Assembly (NCBI RefSeq): GCF_036090055.1
Contig: NZ_CP107970.1
Span: 188,501-252,500 of the forward strand
Source of the DNA: Nocardioides sp. NBC_00368
Lineage (GTDB): Bacteria > Actinomycetota > Actinomycetes > Propionibacteriales > Nocardioidaceae
DNA length: 64,000 nt
Direction: 5' to 3'
Shown here piece by piece: positions 35,910-44,254 of the stretch; the stretch's first letter is position 1, and each line of letters starts with the position of its first letter. Position numbers and translations under genes: made by a program. The notes under the pieces are model-generated. The model was not told the DNA's origin, made no database searches, and was given only the letters and a program-made list of their open reading frames with translations.

Positions 35910-36890
35910 TCATGGAAGCAGGGCGTCGATGTCCGGGTCCTTCTCGAACAGGCCGTCGGCCTCGGAGAGGTCTGCCAGCTTCTGGACCGACTCGGTGTCG
36001 ATCTCGGAGGTCCACCGCGGCATGTTGAGCTCGGCGAGGACTGATGCATCGATGTCGGTGTAGGTCGGCAGGATCTTCTTGACCTCGCCCGGGTGCTGCT
36101 GGGCGTAGTCGAGCGACTCGTTCATCGCGGCGGTGAAGGCCTCCACGGTGTCGGCGTCGGAGTCGGCGTAGGCCGTCGAGGTGAAGTACTCCGCGACCGC
36201 GAGACCCGGGTCGGCGGCGACGAAGTTGGAGCCGAGGTCGGTCATCCCGGCCTGGGTGCCGATGGTGAGGAACGGCTCGACGACCTGGCCGGCGTCGACG
36301 TCACCCTTCTCGACGGCCGGGCCGATCTCGGGGAAGGCCAGCTCGACGTACTCGATCGTGGTCGGGTCGCCGCCGTCCTGACGGACGAGCTCGTTGGTGG
36401 TGGTCGTGTTGATGTTCTTGAGGGTGTTGACCGCGACCTTCTTGCCCTCCAGGTCCTTGGGCGACTCGATGTCGCTCTCGGCCGCGACCAGGACACCGGC
36501 CATGTCGGCGGCCGGGTCCTCGGTCGCGTTCACCCCGGCGGTGACGACCTCGACCGGCACGTCCTGGGTCTGGGCCAGGAGCAGGGAGGTCGTGTTGGAG
36601 AAGCCGAACTGGTACTGGCTGCTGGCCACCGCGGGGATGATCGCCGCGCCACCCTGGGCGAGCTCGAGCGTGACGTCGAGGCCCTCCTCCTTGAAGAAGC
36701 CCTTCTCCACCCCCAGATAGATGGGGGCGACGTCGACGATCGGGATCACGCCGACCGTGATCTCGGTGGTGCCGTCGGCGGCGTCGTCGGCGGAGTCGCC
36801 ACCGCCGCAGGCGCCGAGCGCGAGCGGCAGGGCGAGAACGAGGGCGGCTGCCAGGCCGGGGCGCACGGTGGGGGCAGGGGAGCGGTTCAT
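35910..36890 (-). CDS. ABC-type substrate-binding lipoprotein (NMT1/THI5-like), orphan
   Basis: 326 residues from the ATG at 36890. Lipoprotein signal with lipobox PLALGAC. The binding protein pattern is GVIPIVDVAPIYLGVEKGFFKEEGLDVTLELAQGG, then DLEGKKVAVNTLKNINTT and a hinge region with VVEPFLTIG. Relatives bind sulfonates, nitrate, thiamine precursors or taurine-like compounds. No permease or ATPase genes are adjacent, so its partners must be elsewhere. Confidence 0.87.
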   Translation of the reverse strand: MNRSPAPTVRPGLAAALVLALPLALGACGGGDSADDAADGTTEITVGVIPIVDVAPIYLGVEKGFFKEEGLDVTLELAQGGAAIIPAVASSQYQFGFSNTTSLLLAQTQDVPVEVVTAGVNATEDPAADMAGVLVAAESDIESPKDLEGKKVAVNTLKNINTTTTNELVRQDGGDPTTIEYVELAFPEIGPAVEKGDVDAGQVVEPFLTIGTQAGMTDLGSNFVAADPGLAVAEYFTSTAYADSDADTVEAFTAAMNESLDYAQQHPGEVKKILPTYTDIDASVLAELNMPRWTSEIDTESVQKLADLSEADGLFEKDPDIDALLP

Positions 36891-36984
36891 GGGGGACTCC
36901 TCGTGGGCTGTGGGGTGGCGGCCGCCGCAGCGACCGCGGCACAACCTAGTGATGAGCCCGGGGCGAGACCATGAAATACCGGAT

Positions 36985-37392
36985 TCAGTGCACGGAACGA
37001 TGGGAATGCCGGTGGTGGTGCCCGTGGTGGTGCCCGTGGTGGCGGCCGTTGCGGAAGACGAGCGCGCCGACCGCGGTCGCGGCGAAGACCCACCACGGCA
37101 CGCCCATCACCATCAGCCCGATCGCCACGAGCAGGAAGCAGGCGATCAGCGGGAAGGGACGCGGCCCGCCTCGGCGCGGGCGGTGGACGACCTGTGGCGG
37201 CTGCGGTGCACTCTTCGGCAGGTCGGTGAAGAGCATCTCCAGGTCGGCGCGGACGCGCGCGGACCAGACCGCGTCGAGGCGCTCGTAGTAGTCGTCGTCG
37301 GAGAGCCGGCCGGTCGAGTAGTGCTCGGCGAGCCTCGCCGACGCCTCCTCCCGATCGGCCTCGCTCACCCGCAGGTTGTCGAGGTTGCTCAT
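36985..37392 (-). CDS. DUF1707 membrane protein with histidine-rich tail
   Basis: 135 residues from the ATG at 37392. The N-terminal DUF1707 motif is clear (LRVSEADREEASARLAEHYS, then GRLSDDDYYERLDAVWSAR), followed by a hydrophobic membrane stretch (about 85-115) and a 20-residue tail with 10 histidines, which may bind metal. Function unknown; the N-terminal domain is often found at the start of actinobacterial membrane proteins. Its ATG overlaps the stop of a 27-codon ORF. Confidence 0.85.
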   Translation of the reverse strand: MSNLDNLRVSEADREEASARLAEHYSTGRLSDDDYYERLDAVWSARVRADLEMLFTDLPKSAPQPPQVVHRPRRGGPRPFPLIACFLLVAIGLMVMGVPWWVFAATAVGALVFRNGRHHGHHHGHHHRHSHRSVH

Positions 37393-37472
37393 GCCGCCGC
37401 CTCCGTAGCGCAAGCGCCGTCATACGGACGCGGCGGCCTGAGGCTTGTTGTCGCTCGCTTGCGCTCGCTCAT
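37389..37472 (-). CDS. 27-codon coupling ORF, repeat copy 2
   Basis: On the minus strand an ATG at 37472, with AAGGGAG 7 bp upstream, opens MSERKRATTS...RPYDGACATEAAA and stops overlapping the DUF1707 ATG (ATGA). Start (ATGAGCGAGCGC) and end (GCTACGGAGGCGGCGGCATG) match copy 1 at 24651, while the middle differs. Both copies keep an open frame and supply the Shine-Dalgarno of the next gene. Confidence 0.6.
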   Translation of the reverse strand: MSERKRATTSLRPPRPYDGACATEAAA

Positions 37473-37583
37473 GTCGTCTCCCTTGTGAAAGCTGCATCGA
37501 CTGTCGGCGTAGTGTCCCGATATATCGCGAGGGTACGCCTGAAGGGATGTGGTCGCAAGGGACTTTCGTCGGGGCTCGAGGCC

Positions 37584-38504
37584 TCAGGTCAGCAGCACGA
37601 CGACCAGCAGGATCGCCGGCACGGTGGCCAGAGTGCTGACGAAGATGACGTCGCGGGCCAGCAGCACCGCCCGGTTGTAGCGCTGCGCGACCACGAACAC
37701 GTTCTGGGCGGTCGGCAGTGCGGAGAGCACCGTCACCGCCAGCAGCGCCTCGGCGTCGAGCCCGAGCAGGAACCGCCCGATGACGTACGCCGCCACCGGC
37801 TGCACCACCTGCTTCGTCGCGACGACGGCGGCCAGGTCCAGCGGCGGCACCCCGCGCCCGGGCAGCGGGCCGAGCCGGAGCGCGACCCCGTAGGCGATCA
37901 GCATCGACGGAACCGCCATCCCGGCGACCAGGTCCAGCGGGTCGGAGACCGGAGTCGGCAGGTCGAGGTCGGTGACCGAGAGCGCCACCCCGATCAGGGA
38001 GGCCACCGTGATCGGGTTGGTCAGCGGGCGGCGCAGGACCGCCCAGAACGAGAGCCTCGTCGTGCTCGCGTCGGCGTCGAGGATCACCAGCGCGAGCGGC
38101 TGGAGCACGAGCATCTGCAGCAGCAGCGTGGGTGCGACCAGGACCGGGTCGCCCAGGACGTACGACGCGATCGGGAGGCCGAGGTTGCCGGCGTTGGCGT
38201 AGCAGCCGCACAGCGTCGCGACCACCGTGGTGCCCAGGTCGCGGCGGCGCAGGCGTGCGACGACGACGATCAGCGTGCCCGAGACCAGCACCGCGCCGGC
38301 GACGGCGACCAGGTTGCCGGAGAAGACGAAGCCGAGATCGCTGTCGTCCATCACCGTGATCAGCAGGGCGGGGCTGGCGACGTAGAACGCGAGTGTCGAG
38401 AGGGTGCGCTGGCCGTGCTGGTCGAGGATCTTCAGCTGGGCGAGCAGGGCGCCGAGAGCGATGAGGACACTGATCGTGGCGAAGCCGGTGAAGACTCCCG
38501 CCAT
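37584..38504 (-). CDS. AEC family transporter
   Basis: 306 residues with about ten membrane helices and the auxin-efflux-carrier pattern: a conserved FYVASPALLITVM, GCYANAGNLGLPIASYVLG and VLSALPTAQNVFVVAQRY. Family members in bacteria move dicarboxylates, malate or similar anions. The ATG directly follows the TAG of the GntR gene, so the two are cotranscribed; together with the divergent MFS operon this suggests a pathway for an organic acid. Confidence 0.88.
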   Translation of the reverse strand: MAGVFTGFATISVLIALGALLAQLKILDQHGQRTLSTLAFYVASPALLITVMDDSDLGFVFSGNLVAVAGAVLVSGTLIVVVARLRRRDLGTTVVATLCGCYANAGNLGLPIASYVLGDPVLVAPTLLLQMLVLQPLALVILDADASTTRLSFWAVLRRPLTNPITVASLIGVALSVTDLDLPTPVSDPLDLVAGMAVPSMLIAYGVALRLGPLPGRGVPPLDLAAVVATKQVVQPVAAYVIGRFLLGLDAEALLAVTVLSALPTAQNVFVVAQRYNRAVLLARDVIFVSTLATVPAILLVVVLLT

Positions 38505-39218
38505 CTACTGCTCGCGGCGCAGGTCGAGGAGTCCGCGGGCGGCGTGCTCGGTGACGATGCGCTCGGCCTCGACGGCGTCGCGGGCGCGCAGGGCGAGCAC
38601 GAGGGCGCGGTGCTCGGCGTAGCGGTCGGCGCCGAACTCGTCGCCGGCGAGCAGGTGCGCCCGGGAGATCTCCCGCTGGCGCGACCGGGTCAGCGAGCGG
38701 GACTGCTCCAGGAGGCGTACGAGAACCGGGTTGTGGGCCGCGGCGTTGACCTGCTCGTTGAACCGGCCGAGCACGTCGAGGAAGCGGTCGGCGTGCTTGT
38801 CGACCGGCCGGCCGTCGCGGTGGCGTGCCCGGATCAGGATCACCAGGTCGTCGGCCTCGTCGAGCAGCAGGTCGAGCTCGTCGAGCTCCTCGTCGGTGGC
38901 GTGTCTCGCGGCGAACCGGGCGGCCAGGCCACGCAGCGCGACCTCCACCTCGGCCAGGTCGTGACTGGCGTCCTCCTCGATCCGGGCCACCAGGGTCGTA
39001 CGCGGCCCCACCCGCTCCACGAGGCCGTCGAGCTCGAGCCGCCGGATCGCCTCGCGGACCGGGGTCGGACTGACGCCGAGACGCTCGGCCATCCCGCGCT
39101 CGGTCACCTTGGCGCCCGGCTCGAGCTCACCGGAGCCGATCTGGCTGCGTAACGCCTGGTAGACGCGCTCGGCGATGGTCGTGGTCTCCGGGGTGGTCTC
39201 GGGGGAGGAGAGCGACAT
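38505..39218 (-). CDS. GntR-family regulator (FCD type)
   Basis: 237 residues. Winged helix at about residues 15-80 (ERVYQALRSQIGSGELEPGAKVTERGMAERLGVSPTPVREAIRR) and an FCD ligand-binding domain from about residue 85 (EVEVALRGLAARFAA; SRSLTRSRQREISRAH). Such regulators usually repress sugar-acid or organic-acid genes and release DNA on binding the substrate. It is divergent from the MFS operon, whose promoter contains a matching palindrome, and is followed without a gap by the AEC transporter gene. Confidence 0.9.
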   Translation of the reverse strand: MSLSSPETTPETTTIAERVYQALRSQIGSGELEPGAKVTERGMAERLGVSPTPVREAIRRLELDGLVERVGPRTTLVARIEEDASHDLAEVEVALRGLAARFAARHATDEELDELDLLLDEADDLVILIRARHRDGRPVDKHADRFLDVLGRFNEQVNAAAHNPVLVRLLEQSRSLTRSRQREISRAHLLAGDEFGADRYAEHRALVLALRARDAVEAERIVTEHAARGLLDLRREQ

Positions 39219-39257
39219 GGTCCTGATACTAGGACACTTTTCCAGCGGTGCCACCTC

Positions 39258-39287
39258 TTGACTGTTTTGCTGTAGCAAAACTACTGT
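39258..39287 (+). promoter_or_regulatory. MFS operon promoter with embedded GntR operator
   Basis: TTGACT (39258-39263) and TACTGT (39282-39287) are separated by 18 bp, and that spacer is exactly the palindrome GTTTTGCTGTAGCAAAAC (8-bp arms, 2-bp centre). A dimeric repressor bound here would exclude polymerase. The neighbouring GntR-type regulator is the obvious candidate. Confidence 0.7.
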
Positions 39288-39326
39288 GAGCGCCGCCACA
39301 GACCAGAGATCACGGAGGTCCCTCAC

Positions 39327-40622
39327 GTGAGCACCACCATCCCCACCGCAGCACCACGGCAGCTCGGGCCTCGCCGGATCACCCTCCTCGTCGCGCTGGC
39401 GGTCTTCGCCCAGGAGTCGATGTGGAACTTCTACGACAGTCAGGTGCCGCCGCTGCTGCGCGAGCACCTGGCCAGCGCCGCCCTGGTCGGCTTCATCATG
39501 GGCATGGACAACCTGCTCGGCATCTTCATCCAGCCGTGGATGGCCAACCGGTCCGACCGGACGCGGACACGCTGGGGACGGCGGATGCCCTACCTCGCCG
39601 TCGGGATGCCGCTCGCGGCGCTGTTGTTCGTGATCCTGCCGCACACCGCGGACGCACTGCCGCTGCTGATCGTCGTGATCGTCGCGTTCGCGCTGGTGTC
39701 GAACTCGTTCAAGCCGATCGGAGAGGCGCTGGTTCCGGACTTCATCGCTCCGGAACGCCGCAGCCGGGCCAACGCCGCGGTCAAGATCGCCTCCAGCCTC
39801 ACCGTGATCGTGGCCGCGCTGGTCAGCATCCTGCTGGTCGACGACCACCCGGCGCTCGCCTTCGCCGTCGTCGCGCTGATCACCCTCGTCTCGGTCACCG
39901 TGCTGTGCCTCTCGATCCGGGACAGCTCCTCGCCCGGCTACCGGGCAGCGGTGGCCGAGGACGCGGCCGAGGTCGCTGCAGAGGAGTCGACCGCCGTCGG
40001 ACAGGCGCGCATCCGCGACACCGTCCGCGAGATCGTGCGCGACCCCGACCGCAGCCGGCTGCTGCTGATCGTGGCGATCCTGGTCTTCGGCAGCGCCTGG
40101 GCCGGCTCGCGTGCGCTGGTCACGCCCTACGGCATGGAGACTCTCGGGATGTCGCGCGGTGACGCCGGCGGGCTCACCCTGCCGAGCGGGGTCGCGTTCC
40201 TGCTCGCCGCCTATCCGACGGCCCTGTTCGCCGAGCGCTTCGGCCGGCTGCGCACCATGATCGCCGGGATGGCGGTCTTCGCGGCCGCCATGCTTCTCGG
40301 CACCCTGGTGCAGACCCCGACCGGCACCGTCGTGGCCTTCTGCATCGGCGCGGCCGGTGCCTCGGCGTTCCTGGTCAACGCCGTCGTCGTGCTGTGGAAC
40401 CTGGCGCCCTCGGCACGGGTCTTCGGGACGTACGCGGCGCTCTATGCGGTGGGCTGGCAGGCCGGCGCCTTCCTCGGGCCGGCGCTGATCGGCGGGGCCG
40501 TGGACGTGCTGGGCTGGCCGACGATGCTGCTCGACATCGCCGTCGTCGCCGCGGTCGCGGTCGTCATCGTGGTGCGGATCGACCGGCTCCAGCGGCGCAG
40601 CGACGCCGAGAAGGTGGTGTGA
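39327..40622 (+). CDS. MFS transporter (GPH/SLC45-like)
   Basis: 431 residues, GTG start with GGAGG 8-10 bp upstream. Twelve predicted membrane helices, with MDNLLGIFIQPWMANRSDR in the loop 2-3 region and RTRWGRRMPYL, resembling sugar/acid transporters of the GPH or SLC45 type. Probably the uptake system for the substrate degraded by the downstream genes. The next gene overlaps it by 4 bp (GTGTGA). Confidence 0.87.
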   Translation: MSTTIPTAAPRQLGPRRITLLVALAVFAQESMWNFYDSQVPPLLREHLASAALVGFIMGMDNLLGIFIQPWMANRSDRTRTRWGRRMPYLAVGMPLAALLFVILPHTADALPLLIVVIVAFALVSNSFKPIGEALVPDFIAPERRSRANAAVKIASSLTVIVAALVSILLVDDHPALAFAVVALITLVSVTVLCLSIRDSSSPGYRAAVAEDAAEVAAEESTAVGQARIRDTVREIVRDPDRSRLLLIVAILVFGSAWAGSRALVTPYGMETLGMSRGDAGGLTLPSGVAFLLAAYPTALFAERFGRLRTMIAGMAVFAAAMLLGTLVQTPTGTVVAFCIGAAGASAFLVNAVVVLWNLAPSARVFGTYAALYAVGWQAGAFLGPALIGGAVDVLGWPTMLLDIAVVAAVAVVIVVRIDRLQRRSDAEKVV

Positions 40623-41581
40623 TCGCCGTGCCCCGGATCCTGATCACGACCGACTACCTGCGTCCCGGCGACGAGGTCGACGAGCTCCTCCGCTCCCGGG
40701 GTCATCAGACCCGCTACCCGTCCGGGGACCTGGTCGCGGACCTGGCCGGGGTCGAGGGCGCCCTGGTCGGCCACGACCGGTTGACCGCCGAGGTCCTCGC
40801 CTCCGCGGACCGTCTGCGAGCGGTCGTACGCACCGGGGTCGGCTACGACGCGATCGATGTCGAGGCGGCCGCGCGCGCCGGGATCACGGTCAGCAACCTG
40901 CCCGGGATCAACGCCAACGCCGTCGCCGAGTACACGATGGGGCTGCTCCTCGCCTCCGCCCGGCGCTTGGTCGAGAGCGCGGCCGGCGTCGCCGCCGGCG
41001 GCTGGCCGCGCGGGGACGGCCGCGAGCTGCGCGGCTCGACCCTGGGACTGATCGGCTACGGCGCGGCCGCCCGCGCGGTGATGCCGCTGGCCCGGGCGTT
41101 CGGGATGCGCGTGCTGTGCACGACGGGTGTCCCGGCCGCCGAGCGCGCCGACGCCGATGTCGGCTTCGTGGAGCTGCCCGAGCTGCTGGCCGAGGCCGAC
41201 TTCGTGTCGGTCCACACCGCACTCACCCCGCGGACCCGCGGGCTGCTCGACGGCGCCGCGTTCGCGCTGATGAAGCCCGGCGCGGTGCTCGTGAACACCG
41301 CCCGGGGCGCGATCGTCGACGAGGACGCGCTCGCCGCCGCCGTACGGGAGGGTCGGATCGCGGGGGCCGCGCTCGACGTGGTCGGCGAGGAGCCGCTCCC
41401 GGCCGAGAGCCCGCTGCGCGGGGTGCCCGGGATCTACGTCCACTCCCACCTCGCCGGGCAGACCGCCGAGGCCCGTCGGGCCGCCGGCATCGAGGGAGCC
41501 CGTGAGCTCCTCGACGCGCTGGCCGGCCGCCCGCAACACGCTGTCAACGCCCACCTGATCGAGAAGAGAGACAACAGATGA
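40619..41581 (+). CDS. D-isomer-specific 2-hydroxyacid dehydrogenase
   Basis: 320 residues from the GTG at 40619. NAD-binding domain with LGLIGYGAAARAVMPLARAFGM (the third glycine is Ala) and the catalytic Arg (NTARGAIVDE), Glu (VVGEEPLPAESPL) and His (VHSHLAGQT) of the family. It oxidises or reduces a D-2-hydroxy acid; the acid is unknown. Overlaps the MFS gene by 4 bp and the AtuA-type gene by 4 bp (ATGA), so all are translationally coupled. Confidence 0.9.
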   Translation: MIAVPRILITTDYLRPGDEVDELLRSRGHQTRYPSGDLVADLAGVEGALVGHDRLTAEVLASADRLRAVVRTGVGYDAIDVEAAARAGITVSNLPGINANAVAEYTMGLLLASARRLVESAAGVAAGGWPRGDGRELRGSTLGLIGYGAAARAVMPLARAFGMRVLCTTGVPAAERADADVGFVELPELLAEADFVSVHTALTPRTRGLLDGAAFALMKPGAVLVNTARGAIVDEDALAAAVREGRIAGAALDVVGEEPLPAESPLRGVPGIYVHSHLAGQTAEARRAAGIEGARELLDALAGRPQHAVNAHLIEKRDNR

Positions 41582-42972
41582 CCAGCGACAACGCTGACTC
41601 CGTCAGCATCCTGGTGCCCAGCGGGATGCTCGGCGCCGGATTCCCGGAGTCGACGATCACGCGCGGGATCGCCCTGGGCGCCGACGTGATCGCCGTCGAC
41701 GGCGGCTCCACCGACTCCGGCCCCTACTACCTGGGCGCCTCGAAGCCGAAGACCACCGCCGCGGCGGTCGCCCGGGATCTACGCATCCTGCTCCGTGCCG
41801 CCTCGGGGGCCGGGATCCCGCTCGTCGTCGGCTCCTGCGGCACCAGCGGCACCGACGACGGCGTCGACTGGGTCGCCGGCATCGTCGCCGACCTGCTCGC
41901 CGAGGAGGGCCTGTCGATGAAGGTCGCCAGGATCTACAGCGAGCAGCGCGCGGCCGAGCTGAAGGAGCCGCTCGAGGCCGGGCGGATCCATCCGCTCCCA
42001 CCGCTGGGCGACCTCGACGGGGCGACCCTCGAGGACTGCACCCACATCGTCGCGATGATGGGCCACGAGCCGATCGCCGAGGCACTCTCCGCCGGAGCTC
42101 AGGTGGTGCTGGCCGGGCGGGCGACCGACACGGCCAACGCGGCTGCGTACGCGCTGCTGAAGGGGATGCCCGCCGGGCCCAGCTGGCACGCGGCCAAGAT
42201 CGTCGAGTGCGGCGGTCAGTGCACGACCAATCCACGCGCGGGCGGGGTCTTCGCGACCGTCGACCGCACCGGGTTCACCATCGAGCCGCTCGACGAGAGC
42301 GCCGCGTGCACGCCGATCTCGGTGGCCGCCCACATGCTGTACGAGACCGCCAACCCGTATCTGATGAGAGAGCCGGACGGCACCCTGGATGTCCGCGACG
42401 CCGTCTACACCGCGCTCGACGAGCGCCGCGTGCGGGTCGAGGGCTCGCTGTTCCACCACGCCGAGCAGCACACGATCAAGCTCGAGGGCGCCCGGATCAC
42501 CGGTTACGAGACGATGTCCTTCTCAGCGATCCGGGACCCGCTGATCCTGAAGGACATCGAGGGCTGGGCCACGCTGATGCACGCCGTGTTCACCCAACGG
42601 GTCGAGCAGACCCTGGGCCTGACCAGGGACGACTACGACTACGACCTGCGTCTCTACGGCTACAACGCCGTCCTCGGGGATCTCGACCCGGCCACCGAGC
42701 CGCCGCGCGAGGTCGGCGTGATGCTCCTCGTCCGCGCCGCCGACCAGGCGCTGGCCACCGCCGTGGCCAAGGTCGCCAACCCGTTGATGCTGCACCTGCC
42801 GGCGCAGGACATGGACTACCTGCCCAGCCTGGCGTTCCCCGGGTCGCCGGCCGAGGTCGAGCGGGGTGCTGCGTACGAGTTCGTGCTCAACCACGCCGTG
42901 GACAGCCTCACCCCGACCGCGATGTTCCGCACCGAGATCGATGACGACATGGGAGACGAGCACGATGCCTGA
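41578..42972 (+). CDS. AtuA-type protein (DUF1446)
   Basis: 464 residues. The family pattern is clear: LVPSGMLGAGFPESTITRGIALGADVIAVDGGSTDSGPYYLG at the N-terminus, VVGSCGTSG, and VVLAGRATDTANAAAYAL; GGQCTTNP near residue 213 is a likely active-site loop. AtuA was named from acyclic terpene use in Pseudomonas but its reaction is unknown to me. It overlaps the DUF4387 gene by 8 bp, and such pairs are often found together, so they are probably two subunits. Confidence 0.88.
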   Translation: MTSDNADSVSILVPSGMLGAGFPESTITRGIALGADVIAVDGGSTDSGPYYLGASKPKTTAAAVARDLRILLRAASGAGIPLVVGSCGTSGTDDGVDWVAGIVADLLAEEGLSMKVARIYSEQRAAELKEPLEAGRIHPLPPLGDLDGATLEDCTHIVAMMGHEPIAEALSAGAQVVLAGRATDTANAAAYALLKGMPAGPSWHAAKIVECGGQCTTNPRAGGVFATVDRTGFTIEPLDESAACTPISVAAHMLYETANPYLMREPDGTLDVRDAVYTALDERRVRVEGSLFHHAEQHTIKLEGARITGYETMSFSAIRDPLILKDIEGWATLMHAVFTQRVEQTLGLTRDDYDYDLRLYGYNAVLGDLDPATEPPREVGVMLLVRAADQALATAVAKVANPLMLHLPAQDMDYLPSLAFPGSPAEVERGAAYEFVLNHAVDSLTPTAMFRTEIDDDMGDEHDA

Positions 42973-43285
42973 GACCACCCTGGGAGACCTCGCGATCGAG
43001 GTCCGCTCCAAGAACGCCGGGCCGTTCTGGATCACGATGGAGCTGTTCATGCGCGATGCCGACGGCTACCGGATCGCCGCCGACGAGACCTTCCTCCACG
43101 AGGGCGTCGTCGCCGATCTCTACCGGGTCGATCCCGGGGCGGTCCAGATCTTCCGGATCCCGTCGCTCAACGTCGTCAAGATCTCCTATCCGCGCCCGGT
43201 CTCGCAGGGCTCGCTGCGCGACCGCGACGTCCACGCCGGGCAGCACCACGTGCCGCTGGCCCAGCTCGTGGTCCCGGTGACCTAG
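42965..43285 (+). CDS. DUF4387 protein
   Basis: 106 residues from the ATG at 42965, which overlaps the AtuA stop by 8 bp. The DUF4387 pattern is visible: LGDLAIEVRSKNAGPFWITMELFM near the N-terminus and a C-terminal IPSLNVVKISYPRPVSQGSLRDRDVHAGQHH. It is small, soluble and always seen beside DUF1446 genes, most likely as partner subunit. Last gene of the operon; it overlaps the convergent SGNH hydrolase by 4 bp. Confidence 0.87.
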   Translation: MPETTLGDLAIEVRSKNAGPFWITMELFMRDADGYRIAADETFLHEGVVADLYRVDPGAVQIFRIPSLNVVKISYPRPVSQGSLRDRDVHAGQHHVPLAQLVVPVT

Positions 43286-43986
43286 AGATCGACGTGGTCG
43301 CAGATCGCCTGCGCCCACCGCTCATAGCCCGCCGGTGAGGCGTGGAACCCGTCGGCGGCGAAGAAGGACGGCTCGGCGGGGCCGAGGTCGGCCGAGCTGA
43401 CCCACTGCACCGACGTACGCCCTGCGCAGACCAGCCGCGCTGCCACGTCGAGCGCCTTCCCGCGCTCGGCGAGGTAGCGCCGCAGGGTCCGGGGGAGCGA
43501 CGGGAACGCGCCGAACTCCGGGATCCCGGGGAGCACGGTGTGGGCGGCGTGCTCCTGGAGGGTCTCGACGATCGCGGTCAGATCCTGCGTCCAGGCCTCG
43601 ACCGAGCGGCGCGCGAGGATGTCGTTGACGCCGACGAGGAGCACCGCGAGATCCCACTGGCCGGCGACCTTCGTGAGGACGCCGTGCCGGATCCGCTCGC
43701 TGGTCGCGCCGTACTTTCCCAGCGCCCGCCACTCGACCGGACGCTCGGTCCGCGTCGCGATCGCACGTGCCATCGACCCGGCGAAGGCGAGGTCGTGCGT
43801 CGGCGCGCCGCGGCCCGACGCGGACGAGTCGCCGATCACCAGCAGACGCAGCGGGACGGCTCCTTCCTCGGTCGCCGGGCCCGGCACGAGACCCTTCGTC
43901 GGACCCTCCGGACGGGGCTCCTTGCCGATGGTCCGGTGGACGTACGCGGCCTGCGCGGCGACCAGTGGGAGCAGCAGTGGATTCAT
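43282..43986 (-). CDS. SGNH/GDSL hydrolase
   Basis: 234 residues. The serine block is LVIGDSSASGRG (nucleophile Ser about 54), the oxyanion Gly-Asn block is VLLVGVNDIL (about 115-124), and the Asp-His block is DGFHASPAGY near the C-terminus. Esterase or lipase-type activity is likely. A short hydrophobic start is too weak for a clear signal peptide. Not part of the AtuA operon (opposite strand). Confidence 0.9.
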   Translation of the reverse strand: MNPLLLPLVAAQAAYVHRTIGKEPRPEGPTKGLVPGPATEEGAVPLRLLVIGDSSASGRGAPTHDLAFAGSMARAIATRTERPVEWRALGKYGATSERIRHGVLTKVAGQWDLAVLLVGVNDILARRSVEAWTQDLTAIVETLQEHAAHTVLPGIPEFGAFPSLPRTLRRYLAERGKALDVAARLVCAGRTSVQWVSSADLGPAEPSFFAADGFHASPAGYERWAQAICDHVDL

Positions 43987-44254
43987 CGTCTCTCCCGGCT
44001 CGAGATGTCGTGACGTACGTGCTCTTCCGTCGTTCTACAGCGCGTGCTCCGGCGGGTCTCCGACGTTGGCTGAACGGTGGGCGAATCTCCCCGGAAGGTT
44101 TGACACAGACGCTCCTCATCCCGGTCACCGTTGGGGTACAAGACATGGGAATCCAAGGCACGTGACCCGACTCACCGCGTGCCAGCCCTAGCATCACGCC
44201 CAGCTGTGAGCGCTCGACCGAATCCCCTCCCTCCACTCGAAGGAATGCGACGCC

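Noticed and set aside
44100..44140. TTGACA at 44100 as a promoter for the acidic Asp23 gene
   Set aside because: No -10 element at suitable spacing could be found.
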